Assembly: GCA_030159075.1 (NCBI GenBank)
Contig: BROG01000141.1
Coordinates: 1 to 64,000 of the forward strand
Source of the DNA: Atrina japonica
Lineage: Eukaryota; Mollusca; Bivalvia; Pterioida; Pinnidae
Reading direction: 5' to 3'
Length of the DNA stretch: 64,000 nt
The notes beneath the pieces were generated by a model that was given only the letters and a program-made list of their open reading frames with translations, was not told the DNA's origin and did not search any database. Below are positions 1 to 12,700 of this stretch, piece after piece; position 1 is the first letter of the stretch; each line of letters starts with the position of its first letter. The position numbers and the translations under genes are program-made.

Positions 1-156
1 ACTGAAATGTGGTCTCCCAAGACAGGTGGTCCTCAAAAGATGTACACAATGTATTATTTGAAGTCTTATTTATCATTTAACCAAGTGGTTTTAAAAATGT
101 GGTCACAAAAGACTGGTGGTCTTTTATGAGAGTGGTCTTTCAAAACAGGTTCCACC
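1..156. repeat. pogo-like MITE, degenerate copy
   Basis: Repeats of 'tggtct.tcaa.acaggt' in both directions, ending with 'caaaacaggttccacc'. It is related to the copies at 14040-14212 and 40060-40165. No intact reading frame. Non-autonomous DNA element by inference. Confidence 0.5.
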
Positions 157-1584
157 ATTTTGTAATTTTTCAAATTTTTCCGTCATTAATTTTTGCGACT
201 TCATGTTTGTATTATGGAAACAATTCCAGAATAAATATATTTTCACTTCCATTAATTTTCGCAATTTTTTCACCGATTACGTGATTTGGGAAATTATAGG
301 GCATGCAAAAATAAAGGGAATTACAGTAAATGGCACCCTGAAATAAAATGTTTTTAAAAGATCCATTGAATCAGGTGATATAAAAATGATACATTTCCCT
401 ACAAATGATATTTTCTATAGCATGTACAGGAATTACTCTTGATCCACAGAGAAATCTGTCATTGCTTTATGAACTGTAAAAAGAAATATAATCAACCACA
501 GACGACAGCCATTGCATAGAATCACACAAAGCCATTGCAGCAGACAAGATAACAAGCATGTGCTTAAAGCGTGCAAGGAAAACGAGAAATAGATTTGTTA
601 GGTGGGATATTGGCGATGAATATGTGACACTAACTCCTGCATGCTATCATGACAATATGTGAACGAATAAATCCCATGTCCATTGCAGTTATAAATGTTG
701 AATGAGAAGAAAATACAACAACAAAAACCCATCAACCTCAAAATATTAAAATTGATGACAAAATTAGTAAACTTCCTACCTGTGTACGATTGTTGTCTAA
801 TGAAGCCATTGGCCATTGATGCGGTTTGATAAAACATGGCTGTGTGGAAATAAAACAGAAAACCCAATAGCCCTCATTGTACTGTTCACAAAAATTAGTC
901 TTGTTATAAAGTGATCTATTCATGCTAGATATTGTGAATTCTACAAATTATTACCAACTTTTGAAATAACCATCTCCATCTCATCTCCTAAAAATTGACC
1001 AATCAAAATCTTCTGGCATCAACCAATCAGAATGTGGCATTGTGAATGATTGACATGATATCACACATCAGCCAAATAACAAAGTACAGTGACTTGAATA
1101 CATGTATGATTACATGTGATTGAATGACTGCTTCCTCTGGTATCTATATCAGTTAAAAATGTCAGATAAACAGATATATCTGACTAACCAAAAATGATGA
1201 TCAAACCGTGTTCAATATTAGGGATTGTACATGACATGTGATAACATTATAAGTCTCTCTTTAAACCAACCATTTCTGTAAATTCTAATTTGATATTTGT
1301 TTGTTTATTAGTATGTAAGACAAAGGACCAAATACAGGAAAGTCCATATGTATTCTCCTTGTAAATGCCCCATTCTGCAGTTAGAGTGCTAGAAGTTCAA
1401 CTGAAGTGCTAATGTACTGATGTGATTACTCACAATCAGATTACACAATGTGGTAGCTTTATACATAAGAATGGTGAAATGTGGTAGGTGTAAAAGTACT
1501 GTAGGTGTGAAAGTACTGGTAATCATTAAATGTTGACAGTATTAATAATACATGTAAGGATTAGGGGGTGCATCAAAAGTAAGT

Positions 1585-1588
<4 letters not shown>
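157..1588. other. Unassigned AT-rich sequence
   Basis: I see no gene, RNA gene or clear repeat here. The short open frames are not supported by composition or by any family. Confidence 0.6.

Positions 1589-1650
<62 letters not shown>
1589..1650. repeat. (TA)n microsatellite
   Basis: About 31 uninterrupted TA units directly before a MITE that starts CAGTGAAACCTG. TA-rich DNA is a natural target for TA-inserting elements. Confidence 0.97.
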
Positions 1651-1653
<3 letters not shown>

Positions 1654-1654
<1 letters not shown>

Positions 1655-1810
1655 CAGTGAAACCTGTGTATAACGACCTCCTTAAGGACAGAAGAAAATC
1701 AGTCTTTATAGGGAGGTGTTCTTATATAGAGGTTGATCTGCAGACAAATGGTACTATTAGGGACAGCAAAAAAATTATCTTTGTGACCAGGTGGCCTTTA
1801 TACACAGGTG
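1654..1810. repeat. pogo/Tc1-like MITE (CAGTGAAACCTG family)
   Basis: Starts TACAGTGAAACCTGTGTATA and continues with 'ggacagcaaaaaa' and 'gtgaccaggtgg', shared in part with the copy at 39912-40053. The CAGTNAAACCTG terminus with TA flank is typical of non-autonomous pogo-like elements. The right terminus is decayed. Confidence 0.6.
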
Positions 1811-1815
1811 GGAGC

Positions 1816-1878
<63 letters not shown>
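1816..1878. repeat. (AT)n(GT)n compound microsatellite
   Basis: About 12 AT units followed by 19 GT units. The protein-like frames across it are artefacts of the dinucleotides. Confidence 0.97.
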
Positions 1879-1881
<3 letters not shown>

Positions 1882-1961
1882 GTGTGCTGAGAAGATAGTT
1901 GGTTTCAAGTGACAATAGGTAAACAGGCTCTTGTGTGTCTTGATTATAGGCTGTGTCAAGT
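1879..1961. repeat. Left fragment of the 51-bp minisatellite
   Basis: The segment 'tgtgtgctgagaagatagtt' onward, then 'ggtaaacaggctcttgtgtg', matches the 51-bp unit of the 5440-7180 array. It is separated from that array by the element at 1962-4961. Confidence 0.75.
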
Positions 1962-4961
1962 AACTAGAGGCTCCCAGGAGCCTGTATAGCTCACCTAGGT
2001 AGAGTTGTTGCAGAATGAAAATCAACAGATTGTCTAATGTTTAAATAAATGCTTGAAATTTAATACACAATATTTATTTCTATCACAAAATTTCAATATT
2101 TCCTTTCAAAACTAAACCATATTTCAAAATTTTGAGACAATACATACCAAGTATCATCGACTTTTCATGTATAAGACCCAAGAAATTTACCTTATCCAAA
2201 AACTGGTCAAGGACAAAAAGTCCCATGCAAGACTCTCATGTATTAGGCAAGACCAACCTATATACCAAATATTGTTAATTGTAACACTTGAGTGTTACAA
2301 ATGTCCCCAAAACCGGCATATTATTAGTGTCAATGAAAAATATACAATTTAAGTCACATTTAATTTACAGGCTTTTTTCTGTTTCCATGGCAACAGTCGC
2401 CATTTTGAAAATTTTAAGACCAGAAAATTATTTTGAAGTACACTACATCATTTCCTTTGTCTTTTTTTTATCATTACTCGGCAATCCGTGTGCTGACAGG
2501 CGAGACATCTATTAGGTCCACACATGTTGGATTAGGTGTGTTTCTCGGGTACTATTCATGGTAGGTCAATGATATTTGGTATGTATCCTAAGCTACACAG
2601 CCTAGGCATTCTTCCTGTAAAGTACCATCCAATTCTGCGCACTTTTAGACCCTTTCACGATAACTGCAGTCCTGACTCCTGAACTTGACACATAAGTGTT
2701 TTTTTATTTCTATCAAATTTGGCTCCGTTAATAGGACCCAGTCCCGATGGGAATTGGGAAATATACCTATATTTTCCCCAAAACATGACAAATTTCCCCA
2801 ATCCAGCAGTGCTGTTAATCTACAATAAATCTTTCTTAGATAAATATTTAAAATAGGCCCTTTTTATTTATTATGTAAACAATGTTTGAAATACTGTCTT
2901 TAATGTTGCAATATAATTTATCTGTTGCAAGTATAAAGAAATAAATAGAACACCCCAGATAATGCATTTTTGTAATTTCCATAATTTCTCAATTTTAAAA
3001 GGACCCAGGCCCTTTTTGGACCAAGTTTAGCGAAATAGTAAATGCTAGACCAAATCTGTTGACCCATTTCAATGAAAGAAACCACATCCAAATCAGACAA
3101 AAAATTGAAACTTCTGCAACCATATATGCAAGACGTAAATTAGCCTATTTTGACCCCTTATTTCCTTAATCACTAGATGCAACATCAGGCACAGGTGGAA
3201 GAAACTTTTTCCCTTCACTCCAGGCAAGTTAAAATCCAACCATTTTAGTCTTACCAGCAAAAAAACACTGACAGGAAGTGGAAAAAAATATGATAAAGGG
3301 AGGTAATATATAGAGAGAAATTGACAAAATAATACCTGCAATCCCGACACTGTCTTTCTATTATATATATTGATGTGAACTTGAGCAATTATGAATTCCC
3401 ATTAACAAACTTTTGTTTAAGTTTGATGCCATACATTTTAACATAATTGCCTCATCATGTTTCTTTAATTCTATTTTGTTAACTACTTCAAAGAAAAACT
3501 GAATTTGTTTCAATATGCATTATTATATACCTTTACTTGTCAGATTCAGATAAATAAATAAATCCAATTGACCAACATCAAATCTAGACACTCTGGTATC
3601 TCTTAATACCCATACAGGATATTATAACACTGTCATACCACTATCATACTGAGGGCATTCATACTTTTGTACAGCAACTGTTAAATTAACTAAATCATTT
3701 TTGTTTATATGTAAATTAAATTTGAACCAATTCCCATAGGGTCCAATGTTAAAATATCTTCTCCACTGATGGCCATCTTGGATTTTGTGCGGCCCTCAAA
3801 AACACCAATGTTGTAGGGGGCCACCCAAAGACTGTTGTCGGCCAAGTTTGGTTCCAATTGGCTTAGGGGTTTTAAAGAAAAAGATCTTTGAAATTGTTCC
3901 CATAGGGTCCAATGTTAACCTATGTTCCCCGTTGGCGGCCATCTTGGATCAGGTGCAGACTTAAAAAAACACCAGTTTCAGAAGGTACCATCTAAGGACT
4001 ACTATAACCAAGTTTGGTTCCAACTGGCTCACTAGTTTCAGAGAAAAATATCTTTGAACGTATTTTCCCATAAGGTCCAATGTTAAAATATGTTTTACAC
4101 TGGCGGCCATCTTGGATTCGGTGTAGCACTCAAAAACCCCAATGTTGAAGGGGGCCATCCAAAGACTATTGTGGCCAAGTTTGGTTCCCATTGGCTAAAG
4201 GGTTTTAGAGAAAAAGATCTTTGATATTGTTCCCATAGGGTCCAATATTAACCTATGTTCCCCGCTGGCGGCCATCTTGGATTAGGTGCAGACTTAAATA
4301 AACACCGGTTTCAGAAGATACCATCTAAGGACTACTGTGACCAAGTTTGGTTCCAATTGGCTCAGTAGTTTCAGAGAAAAATATCTTTGAATGTATTTTC
4401 GCATAAGGTCCAATGTTAAAATATGTTCTCCGCTGGGTCATCTTGGATTTGATGTGGCCCTCAAAAACCATAATGTTGTAGGGGGCCATCCAAAAACTAT
4501 TGTGGCCAAGTTTGGTTCCCATTGGCTAAAGGGTTTTAGAGAAAAAGATCTTTGATATTGTTCCCATAGGGTCCAATGTTAACCTATGTTCCCCGCTGGC
4601 GGCCATCTTGGATTAGGTGCAGATTTAAAAAAACACCAGTTTCAGAAGGTACCATCTAAGGACTTCTATGACCAAGTTTGGTTCTAATTGGCTCAGTAGT
4701 TTCAGAGAAAAATATCTTTGAATATATTTTCCCATAGGGTCCAATGTTAATCTATGATCCCCACTGGTGGCCATCTTGGATTAGGTGCGGACATGCCGGA
4801 CACAATTTTTAAAGTAGACCACCCAAGGACTGTTGTGACAAAGTTTGGTTGCAAATGGCCCAGCGGTTTCTGAGGAGTTGATCTTTAACGACGGACGGAC
4901 GACGACGGACGCCAAGTGATGGCAAAAGCTCACATGGCCTTTTAGGCCAGGTGAGCTAAAA
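1962..4961. mobile_element. Interspersed element with GCTCACCT ends
   Basis: The left end has 'gaggctcccaggagcctgta', then TAGCTCACCT. The right end has a 'cggacggacgacgacggacg' tail, then GGCCTTTTAGGCCAGGTGAG and CTAAAA; TAGCTCACCT is inverted at the two ends. No coding capacity was recognised. I know this kind of tail from bivalve interspersed repeats but cannot assign a superfamily. The 3' part (3725-4870) is built of about seven ~166-bp units, each with 'gggtccaatgttaa' and 'ggccatcttggat'. It interrupts a minisatellite. Confidence 0.7.
3725..4870. repeat. ~166-bp internal tandem units of the element
   Basis: 'gggtccaatgttaa' recurs near 3738, 3904, 4074, 4238, 4407, 4569 and 4737. Alternate units are more alike, which implies a ~332-bp dimer. 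The reading frames at 3961-4191 and 4325-4522 (minus) are this repeat. Confidence 0.85.
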
Positions 4962-5439
4962 ATGGGTAAGGTAGCTCTTGTGTGCTGAGATGATAGGTAA
5001 TGTAAGATGAAGAGTGTAAACTAGCTCTGTGTGCTGAGATGATAGAAGAAGAGTAGTGTGTAATCTAGTTCATGTGTGTTAGGTGAAGGGTGGGTAAAGT
5101 AGCTCATGTGTGTTAGGTGAAGGGTGGGTAAAGTAGCTCATGTGTGTTAGGTGAAGGGTGGGTAAAGTAGCTCATGTGTGTTAGGTGAAGGGTGGGTAAA
5201 GTAGCTCATGTGTGTTAGTTGAAGTGTGGGTAAATTAGCTCATGTGTGTTAAGTGAAGTGTGGGTAAACTAGCTCATGTGTGTTATGTGAAGTGTGGGTT
5301 AACTAGCTCATGTGTGTTATGTGAAGTGTGGGTAAACTAGCTCATGTGTGTTATGTGAAGTTTGGGTAAATTAGCTCATGTGTGTTGGGTGAAGTGTGGG
5401 TAAACTAGCTCATATGTGTTGGGTGAAGTGTGGGTAAAA
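4962..5439. repeat. 34-bp minisatellite
   Basis: Unit 'agctcatgtgtgttaggtga' plus 'agggtgggtaaagt'. The first copies are nearly identical and later ones drift. It is a shortened variant of the 51-bp unit that follows. Confidence 0.9.
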
Positions 5440-7240
5440 CAGCTCTGTGTGTTGAAATTATAGATGGTATATGATGAAGACTAGGTAAACTAGCTCTGTG
5501 TGTTGAGATGATAGCTGGTGTCAGGTAAAGATTGGGGAAACTAGCTCTGTGTGTTGAGATGATAGTTGGTGTCAGGTAAAGAGTGGGAAAACTAGCTCTG
5601 TGTGTTGAGATGATAGTTGGTGTCAGGTAAAGAGCCAGTAAACTAGCTCTGTGTGTAAAGAGCGAGTGAGATGAAACTAGTTGGTGTCAGGTAAAGAGTG
5701 AGTAAACTAGCTCTGTGTTGAGATTGAGTAAAAAGAGATAGTTTGGTGTCAGGTAAAGAGTGGGTGTTGAAACTATAGCTCTGTGTAAAAAGAGCGAGTT
5801 GAGATGATAGTTGGTGTCAGGTAAAGAGGGAGTAAACTAGCTCTGTGTGTTGAGATGATAGTTGGTGTCATGTAAAGAGTAAGTAAACTAGCTCTGTGTT
5901 GAGATGATAGTTGGTATCAGGTACAGAGTGAGTAAACTAGCTCTGTGTATTGAGATGATAGTTGGTGTCAGGTAAAGAGTAAGTAAACTAGCTCTGTGTT
6001 GAGATTATAGGGTGTGTGTTGAGATTATAGGGTGTGTCATGTAAAGAGCGAGTAAAAAGAGCGAGTAAACTAGCTGTGTGTTGAGATGATAGTTGGTGTC
6101 AGGTAAAGAGGGAGTAAACTAGCTCTGTGTATTGAGATGATAGTTGGTGTCATGCAAAGATTGGGAAAACTAGCTCTGTGTGTTGAGATGATAGTTGGTA
6201 TCAGGTAAAGAGTGAGTAAACTAGCTCTGTGTATTGAGATGATAGTTGGTGTCAGGTAAAGAGTAAGTTGGTGTCAAAACTAGCTCTCTGTGTGTTGAGA
6301 TTATAGGGTGTGTCATGTAAAGAGTGAGTAAACTAGCTCTGTGTATTGAGATGATAGTTGGTGTCAGGTAAAGAGTGAAAAGAGCGAGTAAACTAGCTCT
6401 GTGTGTTGAGATGATAGCTGGTGTTGAGTGAGTAAACTAGCTCTGTGTATTGAGATGATAGTTGGTGTCATGTAAAGAGTGAGTAAACTAGCTCTGTGTA
6501 TTGAGATGATAGTTGGTGTCAGGTAAAGAGTGGGAAAACTAGCTCTGTGTATTGAGATGATAGTTGGTGTCAGGTAAAGAGTGAGTAAACTAGCTCTGTG
6601 TTGAGATTATAGGGTGTGTCATGTAAAGAGTGAGTAAACTAGCTCTGTGTATTGAGATGATAGTTGGTGTCAGGTAAAGAGTGAGTAAACTAGCTCTGTG
6701 TATTGAGATGATAGTTGGTGTCAGGTAAAGAGTGAGTAAACTAGCTCTGTGTATTGAGATGATAGTTGGTGTCATGTAAAGAGTGAGTAAACTAGCTCTG
6801 TGTATTGAGATGATAGTTGGTGTCAGGTAAAGAGTGGGGAAACTAGCTCTGTGTATTAAGATGATAGTTGGTGTCAGGTAAAGAGTGGGAAAACTAGCTC
6901 TGTGTGTTGAGATGACAGTTGGTGTCAGGTAAAGAGTGAGTAAACTAGCTCTGTGTATTGAGATGATAGTTGGTGTCATGTAAAGAGTGAGTAAACTAGC
7001 TCTGTGTTGAGATTATAGGGTGTGTGAGGTAAAGAGCGGGTAAACTAGCTCTGTGTTGAGATTAAAGGGTGTGTGAGGTAAAGAGCGGGTAAACTAGCTC
7101 TGTGTTGAGGTTATAGGGTATGTCAGGTAAAGAGCGGGTACAGTAGCTCTGTGTTGAGATGATAGTTTGTGTCAGGTAAAGCTTGACTAAGATAGCTCTT
7201 GTGTGTTAAGATGATAAAATGTGTCAAATTGGTGATTGGT
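5440..7240. repeat. 51-bp minisatellite
   Basis: Unit 'gagatgatagttggtgtcag', 'gtaaagagtgagtaaactag', 'ctctgtgtatt'. There are roughly 35 copies with scattered deletions. Because 51 is divisible by three, the minus strand keeps a 17-residue periodic frame open (6590-6979), which I do not regard as a gene. Confidence 0.95.
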
Positions 7241-8380
7241 TCTATATATTAAGAAGACAGCTGTAGTTAAACAGTGACTGTCTTGTATGTAGTCGTGTCA
7301 AAAAACTATCTGTGATTGTTGTAATGATGGTGTCTGTCAAACATGGTGATAGTAAGATATTGCAATAATTAAAAACTTAGTGAGATATAATTTTGTTAAC
7401 AATTTTTCAGTGAGGTTAATTCTGTTCTTCATACAGACAGCTTGGTACAGATCAGGCAGATTAGCTTTACTAATTTTAATTTGAGTTACTATTTCGATAA
7501 AGGAAGGTTAGGGACGTATTAACTGGCCATTAGACACGATTATACGTAATCGTTGAGTTCAGATTACAAGGTCTGTATATATGTGTTGAGCATAAAGTTA
7601 TACATTTACATTTAGAATGACTATATATATATATATATATATGGGTTATACTCATATGGCACATATTTATGGGTTATCATATATAACATTTATAGATAAT
7701 AATCTCTTAAAACATCAGGAATCATATTCATATTCACGTCACGTACATTTCAGACATATGTTTCTTCCTAAAATACCGTCTATATTCCACTTTATAATGA
7801 AATACCGGTCATAGCGAGGACATATCTATGCCCTATGCATTACGTTCATTATACAATATGAATCCGAATAACGAAATCTGACAATAATGAGGCTTAAATC
7901 TATCTCCCTTCCACTTAATTATAAGTGGAGTTGACTGTACTTACTTTAACTGAGACTGTCAACGTGATAATCACCCATACTCTTATCACTGACTTATCAG
8001 TATAAATTAAGTTAAAACTTGTATGAATTGTGCTTTAGAATTCAAAACAAATAAAAAAGAGATTTTCTGAGTCCCTGAATGTCTCTTTGATCCTCATCCT
8101 ATTGTTGAATTAATGACCACTCCACAACTACAAGTACAACACCAATATCTGTTAGTAGATAAAGTTTGTTGTTATAACAACAATCATTGATATATACATG
8201 TACCCTGTTAATTAATCACTATGTCTAAAGCATGACACATCCAGAAAAAAAAAAAAACTACCTCATTCCCCATTGACCTCTGACAGGCTAGTACAACAAT
8301 GGCTTTTTATGTATCATACAATGGCAATATTTCTTGGGTAAATAATTGATAACATCTATGTCTGTATTGTTGTTTTTTAT
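7241..8380. other. Unassigned sequence with a short (TA)n
   Basis: A (TA)n run of about 22 bases lies near 7620-7641. I recognised nothing else. Confidence 0.5.
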
Positions 8381-8384
8381 ACAC

Positions 8385-8605
8385 ATGTGGCTCAAAAAAC
8401 AAAATGAGCATACTTAGAGTACTGATGATTCAATACATGTTCCCTACCTGTGAAACTGTCATTGAAAAAATGGTCAGTAATTACAAAATTTTACCCAGAA
8501 ACCTTAACTGGGTACACTGACAGATGGATACACAGACAAATTTACATAGACAAAATCTATAGTCCACCATTTCTGGTTTCACCACATGGTTATTGACAAA
8601 ACAGA
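8385..8605. repeat. Dispersed repeat, 'ctatagtcc...ggtttcacc' tail
   Basis: It ends with 'acagacaa.tttacatagacaaaatctatagtcc' and 'tggtttcacc'. This matches the ends of longer copies at 10100-11285 and 52960-53815. Confidence 0.6.
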
Positions 8606-8749
8606 AATGTATCTCATATTAAACACTTAAATTAGGAGAGCTGGAAATGCTGATGTCAGTAATTATTTAAAAAAAAAAAAAACAATAATAGCCGTACTTA
8701 TTAGCTAGCAGATTAACTCCTGTAATGTAAGCCATGAACAAGAGCTTAT

Positions 8750-9300
8750 GTGTCATGTGTAAGTGTGCCACACTTAAGATGTCATAATATCAGTGCCCCA
8801 CTTTATATGTCATATCGTCCCACTTAACATGTCATAATATCAGTGTGCCTCACTTACTATGTCATGTGTGAAAGTGTAAAACTCTATATGTCAAGGGGCC
8901 CCACTTAATTTGTCATAACATCAGTGTGCCCCACTTGATAATTCATATATCAGTGTGTCCCACATAATATGTCATATATCAGTGTGCCCCACATAATATG
9001 TCATAATATCAGTGTGCCCCACTTAATTTGTCATAATATCAGTGTGCCCCACTTAATTTGTCATAATATCAGTGTGCCCACTTAATATGTCATGATATCA
9101 GTGTGCCCCACATAATTTGTAATATACCAGTATGCCCTACTTAAAATATCATGTCATTGTGTAATACTACATGACAGGTGTCAGTTTGTAGTTAATATGT
9201 CTTGTGTCTGTGGGTAGCACTTAAGATGTCACATGTCAGGGTGTAGCACTTTATAAATCATGAGTCAGTTTGCATCACTTATTATGTGGTATGTCAGTTT
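8750..9300. repeat. 30-bp minisatellite
   Basis: Unit 'cagtgtgccccacttaattt' plus 'gtcataatat'. It is most regular at 8960-9110 and degenerate on both sides. It lies downstream of the STIM 3' end. Confidence 0.9.
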
Positions 9301-9309
9301 GTAGCTTAT

Positions 9310-9545
9310 GCGTCATGTGCTTTGCCAAGCACTTGGAATACGATGTGAAAGTCATGGGTCTTTCAGATGAGACTTAAAACTGAGGTCCCGTGACACGGAA
9401 GGTGTAGCACATAAAAGAACCCTCGCGGCATTGGCGTCAGTCCTCCATAGCACAGGTCAAAATTTGTAGCAATTCACCTAAAGCCGGTGACAGCAAAAGA
9501 TTCTTGGTGGGATGTAAGACAACAAAATAAAATAAACAAACAAAA
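9310..9545 (+). mobile_element. SINE-like element, 5'-truncated
   Basis: It is the reverse complement of the body at 32815-33010: 'caagcacttgga', 'cagatgagacttaaaactga', 'taaaagaaccctcgcggcat'. It ends in an A-rich tail 'aacaaaataaaataaacaaa', as expected for a plus-oriented SINE. The tRNA-like head is missing. Confidence 0.65.
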
Positions 9546-9732
9546 TATATGTCATGTGTCATTAAGTAGCATTTAATGTATCATTATGTAGCACTTAATA
9601 TGCCATGTCATTCAACATATTGATTTTCCACTGCTTCAAGTCTGTTATAACGAAGAGAAATTCACCCACCCATTCTAAACCCAAGCTTCCATGACAGGAA
9701 ATTCAGAATCAGTACAAGCAGATTAACATTCT

Positions 9733-9761
9733 TTACATTTCGTCAAAGCTATCAGAAGAAG
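9733..9761 (-). CDS. STIM: Probable last STIM exon (short acidic terminus)
   Basis: From an AG at 9763-9762 (TTTGTATTAG), the next 26 nt complete an alanine codon and encode SSDSFDEM followed by TAA. The phase fits the G left by the previous exon. The resulting tail is acidic and about as short as that of insect STIM. The pyrimidine tract is poor, and nothing conserved confirms it. I saw no AATAAA on the minus strand in the bases just below. The alternative is read-through of the 9917 donor, or a more distant 3' exon. Confidence 0.4.
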
Positions 9762-12700
9762 CTAATACAAATATCATAAAATATTCAAAATCTTAAATGT
9801 CAAAGGCAGTCATAACATTGTTAATGAGTGTGAAGGCAGTTGTCTCTTATCTGAGCTGCAGTAGCATCTAAGCGTATCTCTGCGACACAAAATGTCCAAA
9901 TACTTCTGAATCTTACCAAAGTTGGGATCTTCATCCAACTCGGCCTCGTCTACATTTAAGCTACCGATCACGGTTCCATATGCACTATTTGTTGAACCTA
10001 AAATCAAACAGATTAAAAATTCAAAAGCGCTATCGGACTAACATCAAAACATAATGTCAAATCTTTTTTTTAACTTTGATTTTTTAAGTTAAGGGTATGG
10101 TTCAAGGTGACTTATTTTTTCCACATTAAGGTCCAGGTAAGTTCAAGATGTTACCAGCAGTGTATGAAGTGTACTATATTAGACCTGGCCTATGTTGTGG
10201 ATTACGACCAAATTGTTACTTCAACATGCTTCTTCCATCATGAAAACTGAATCTCAATTTGTAGCCTTATCAAACTTTACATATAGACAAGAGCAGGTGC
10301 TTTTATTACATTTATCATATTATCTTTTAATTAATTTTTTTTCCCAACATTCATGAGGTCATAACATTGCTGAGTCTTTGGACATATTCCGTTTCATTAG
10401 TGATTCACACGGAATCACCATAAACAATTCACAATAAAAATGTCCTGGATCCCATGTCATGAATGTTGAAAATCCCCCCAAAATTATCTCTATTTGAACT
10501 GATAAATCTTATGAGAGGAAAGGTAACACATGTTCTGTTTTTACAGGGGGACAGTTAAAAAAAATTGTTCTCCAAAACACCAGCAGACATTTTTTTACTA
10601 AGAAGTAGGTCAAATGGCATTACCTAGGTCACAAGGTCATGGTATCATCTGAAAGAGCTGATCATAAGAATTGTACAGGTGAAATATTAACCCTTTTAAT
10701 CCTAAGTATCTATATGGTATGATCTTCTCTATTGTTAAAACCAGTCTATTATGGCATGTAGGGTTACTTTTATTTGAAAAGTTATAACCCTGATTAAAGT
10801 TTTTTGTCCAAGGATGAAACTGATGATGTCAGGGATGTGATATTATCTCTTCAGACATTTTGTCCCGGTAAGCAAAAAAAAACAATAATATAGAACATCA
10901 CCGTTTTAACAAGCATTCTGAGAGTATTGATGAATAAATACAAGTCCCCTACTGTCCCCATATGTTAACACCAGCCTTGGGTTGATTAGTGATGACAAAG
11001 GAAATTTGTAGGTTTTGTGTAACACTAATGGGTTGGATGGTCAATAATGCCCAAAATAAAAAAAGTGAAGTCCAAAACATGTCAAAAAAGAAGAAAATAT
11101 TTAAAATATTTTTCCAGTTTTACTCTCCAACATTAATGTTTGACCCTTAAAGAACCTCTATGCAAAGTATCAGCATCCTATTACTATTAGTAAAAACTTT
11201 AACCAAAGGTTTCGGATGGACAGACCGACGGACACAGACAAAACCTATAGTCCCCCGGTTTCACTGGTAGGGGACTAAAAAAGCTATAAGTGTTAAAATA
11301 TTCTATCTCCTTTCAATAAGTAAAAAAAAAATGACACAGGCCACACACATCAATTATCAGCTGAGAGTTTGAACGGCTAAGCACTTACTGTTGCTAAGCA
11401 ATTATACATATCTATAAATATATACACATATTTTTAAATTCACCTGAGTCCCTGTTTAGGATTTGTGAGAGTTTTTCTTTCCCAGGATTATTTGTGATGG
11501 AAAACCCACTAAGTTTTTCTATCTGCTGCCATCGCTGACTTTTTTCAGTGAAACAATGTCGTACTTCTTCTAAAGATAATCTGAAAATAAGAGAAAAATT
11601 TCAATACATCACTATGAAATTATGAAACTTGCCCCATCCCTCCCTCCCTGATAAAAATTAAAAACACTTCAATATGGATAATTTTCAAGATCCAAACTTT
11701 AAGATATATTTGCATGGAATTTGGAGATCAATTAATTATAGAAAACAAAAGCAGGATTTACAGTACTTCCAAAAAGGCTACACAAAAAGTATCAAATTTA
11801 ATCTAGAATAATGACATTACGAAAAATACTGATGTGGCGTCCACAATAGTTTCATCAATGGCCAATCAACAATTCACCAATCAGGGCCAAAATAAAGTAT
11901 GTGTATGATTAAATGAAATTTTTAATTCTGGCTTTATATATGATTTTTTTCATACATCTAAGACACAGGAGATTTACCACCCTCTCTCCAGTTGCTGTCC
12001 TAACACCAACTACCAAAGGTCATGAATTGTATATTTATATATGCCTTTTTTTTGCATTATAACTATGCAGCCAGTTTAACTCACATACAGTCTGTAAGAA
12101 GAATATTTTTAAAGCAGGCTTCTTTTTCTGTTATTACCACAGGTTAGTTTGATTCTTTAACATGTTTTTAAAAGGCATGGTGTCGCTCGAAATCATAATT
12201 TTATTCACCATTGAAAACTGATGGATATTGATATAAAAAAGTGTGTATGGGGGGGGGGGGGGGGGGGGGGGGTGTTATTTCCAAGGAATTCACAGTTGTG
12301 AATAAATGGATAACTCTTAACAGGTCTCCTATACAGTATGAAGACTAACAAAAGCATCTTCCCAAGTCAAGGCTTTCTGATTTACGTCGTTCCTCATACT
12401 CCTTGACAGATCTGGCTTTCCGGCGTCAATTTAAGTGAAATTTTAGATCGGCGCAAGATGTCACCACCACTGACCGCCAAATATGAAATGTAATCTGTCA
12501 CGGTGTATGAGGAACGACATGAATCAGAAAACCATGACTTGGGAAGATATAGCATAAGGTGTTCAAAGAGTCTATTGTAAAAGGAAGAATACTGAATCTT
12601 CTCTGCTGTATAATGTAGACCATGTTCATTTAATATTTACGCGATTTTGCAAATCAATTTTTAAACTATCTCAGCACTTTAGTTTTACCTCGCATCTTCT

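Noticed and set aside
6590..6979. 129-residue minus-strand frame with a 17-residue repeat
   Set aside because: It follows exactly from a 51-bp minisatellite with no stop in one frame; copies next to it break the frame.
8750..9300. CRISPR-like regular 30-bp repeats
   Set aside because: Contiguous units with no unique spacers; a eukaryotic minisatellite.
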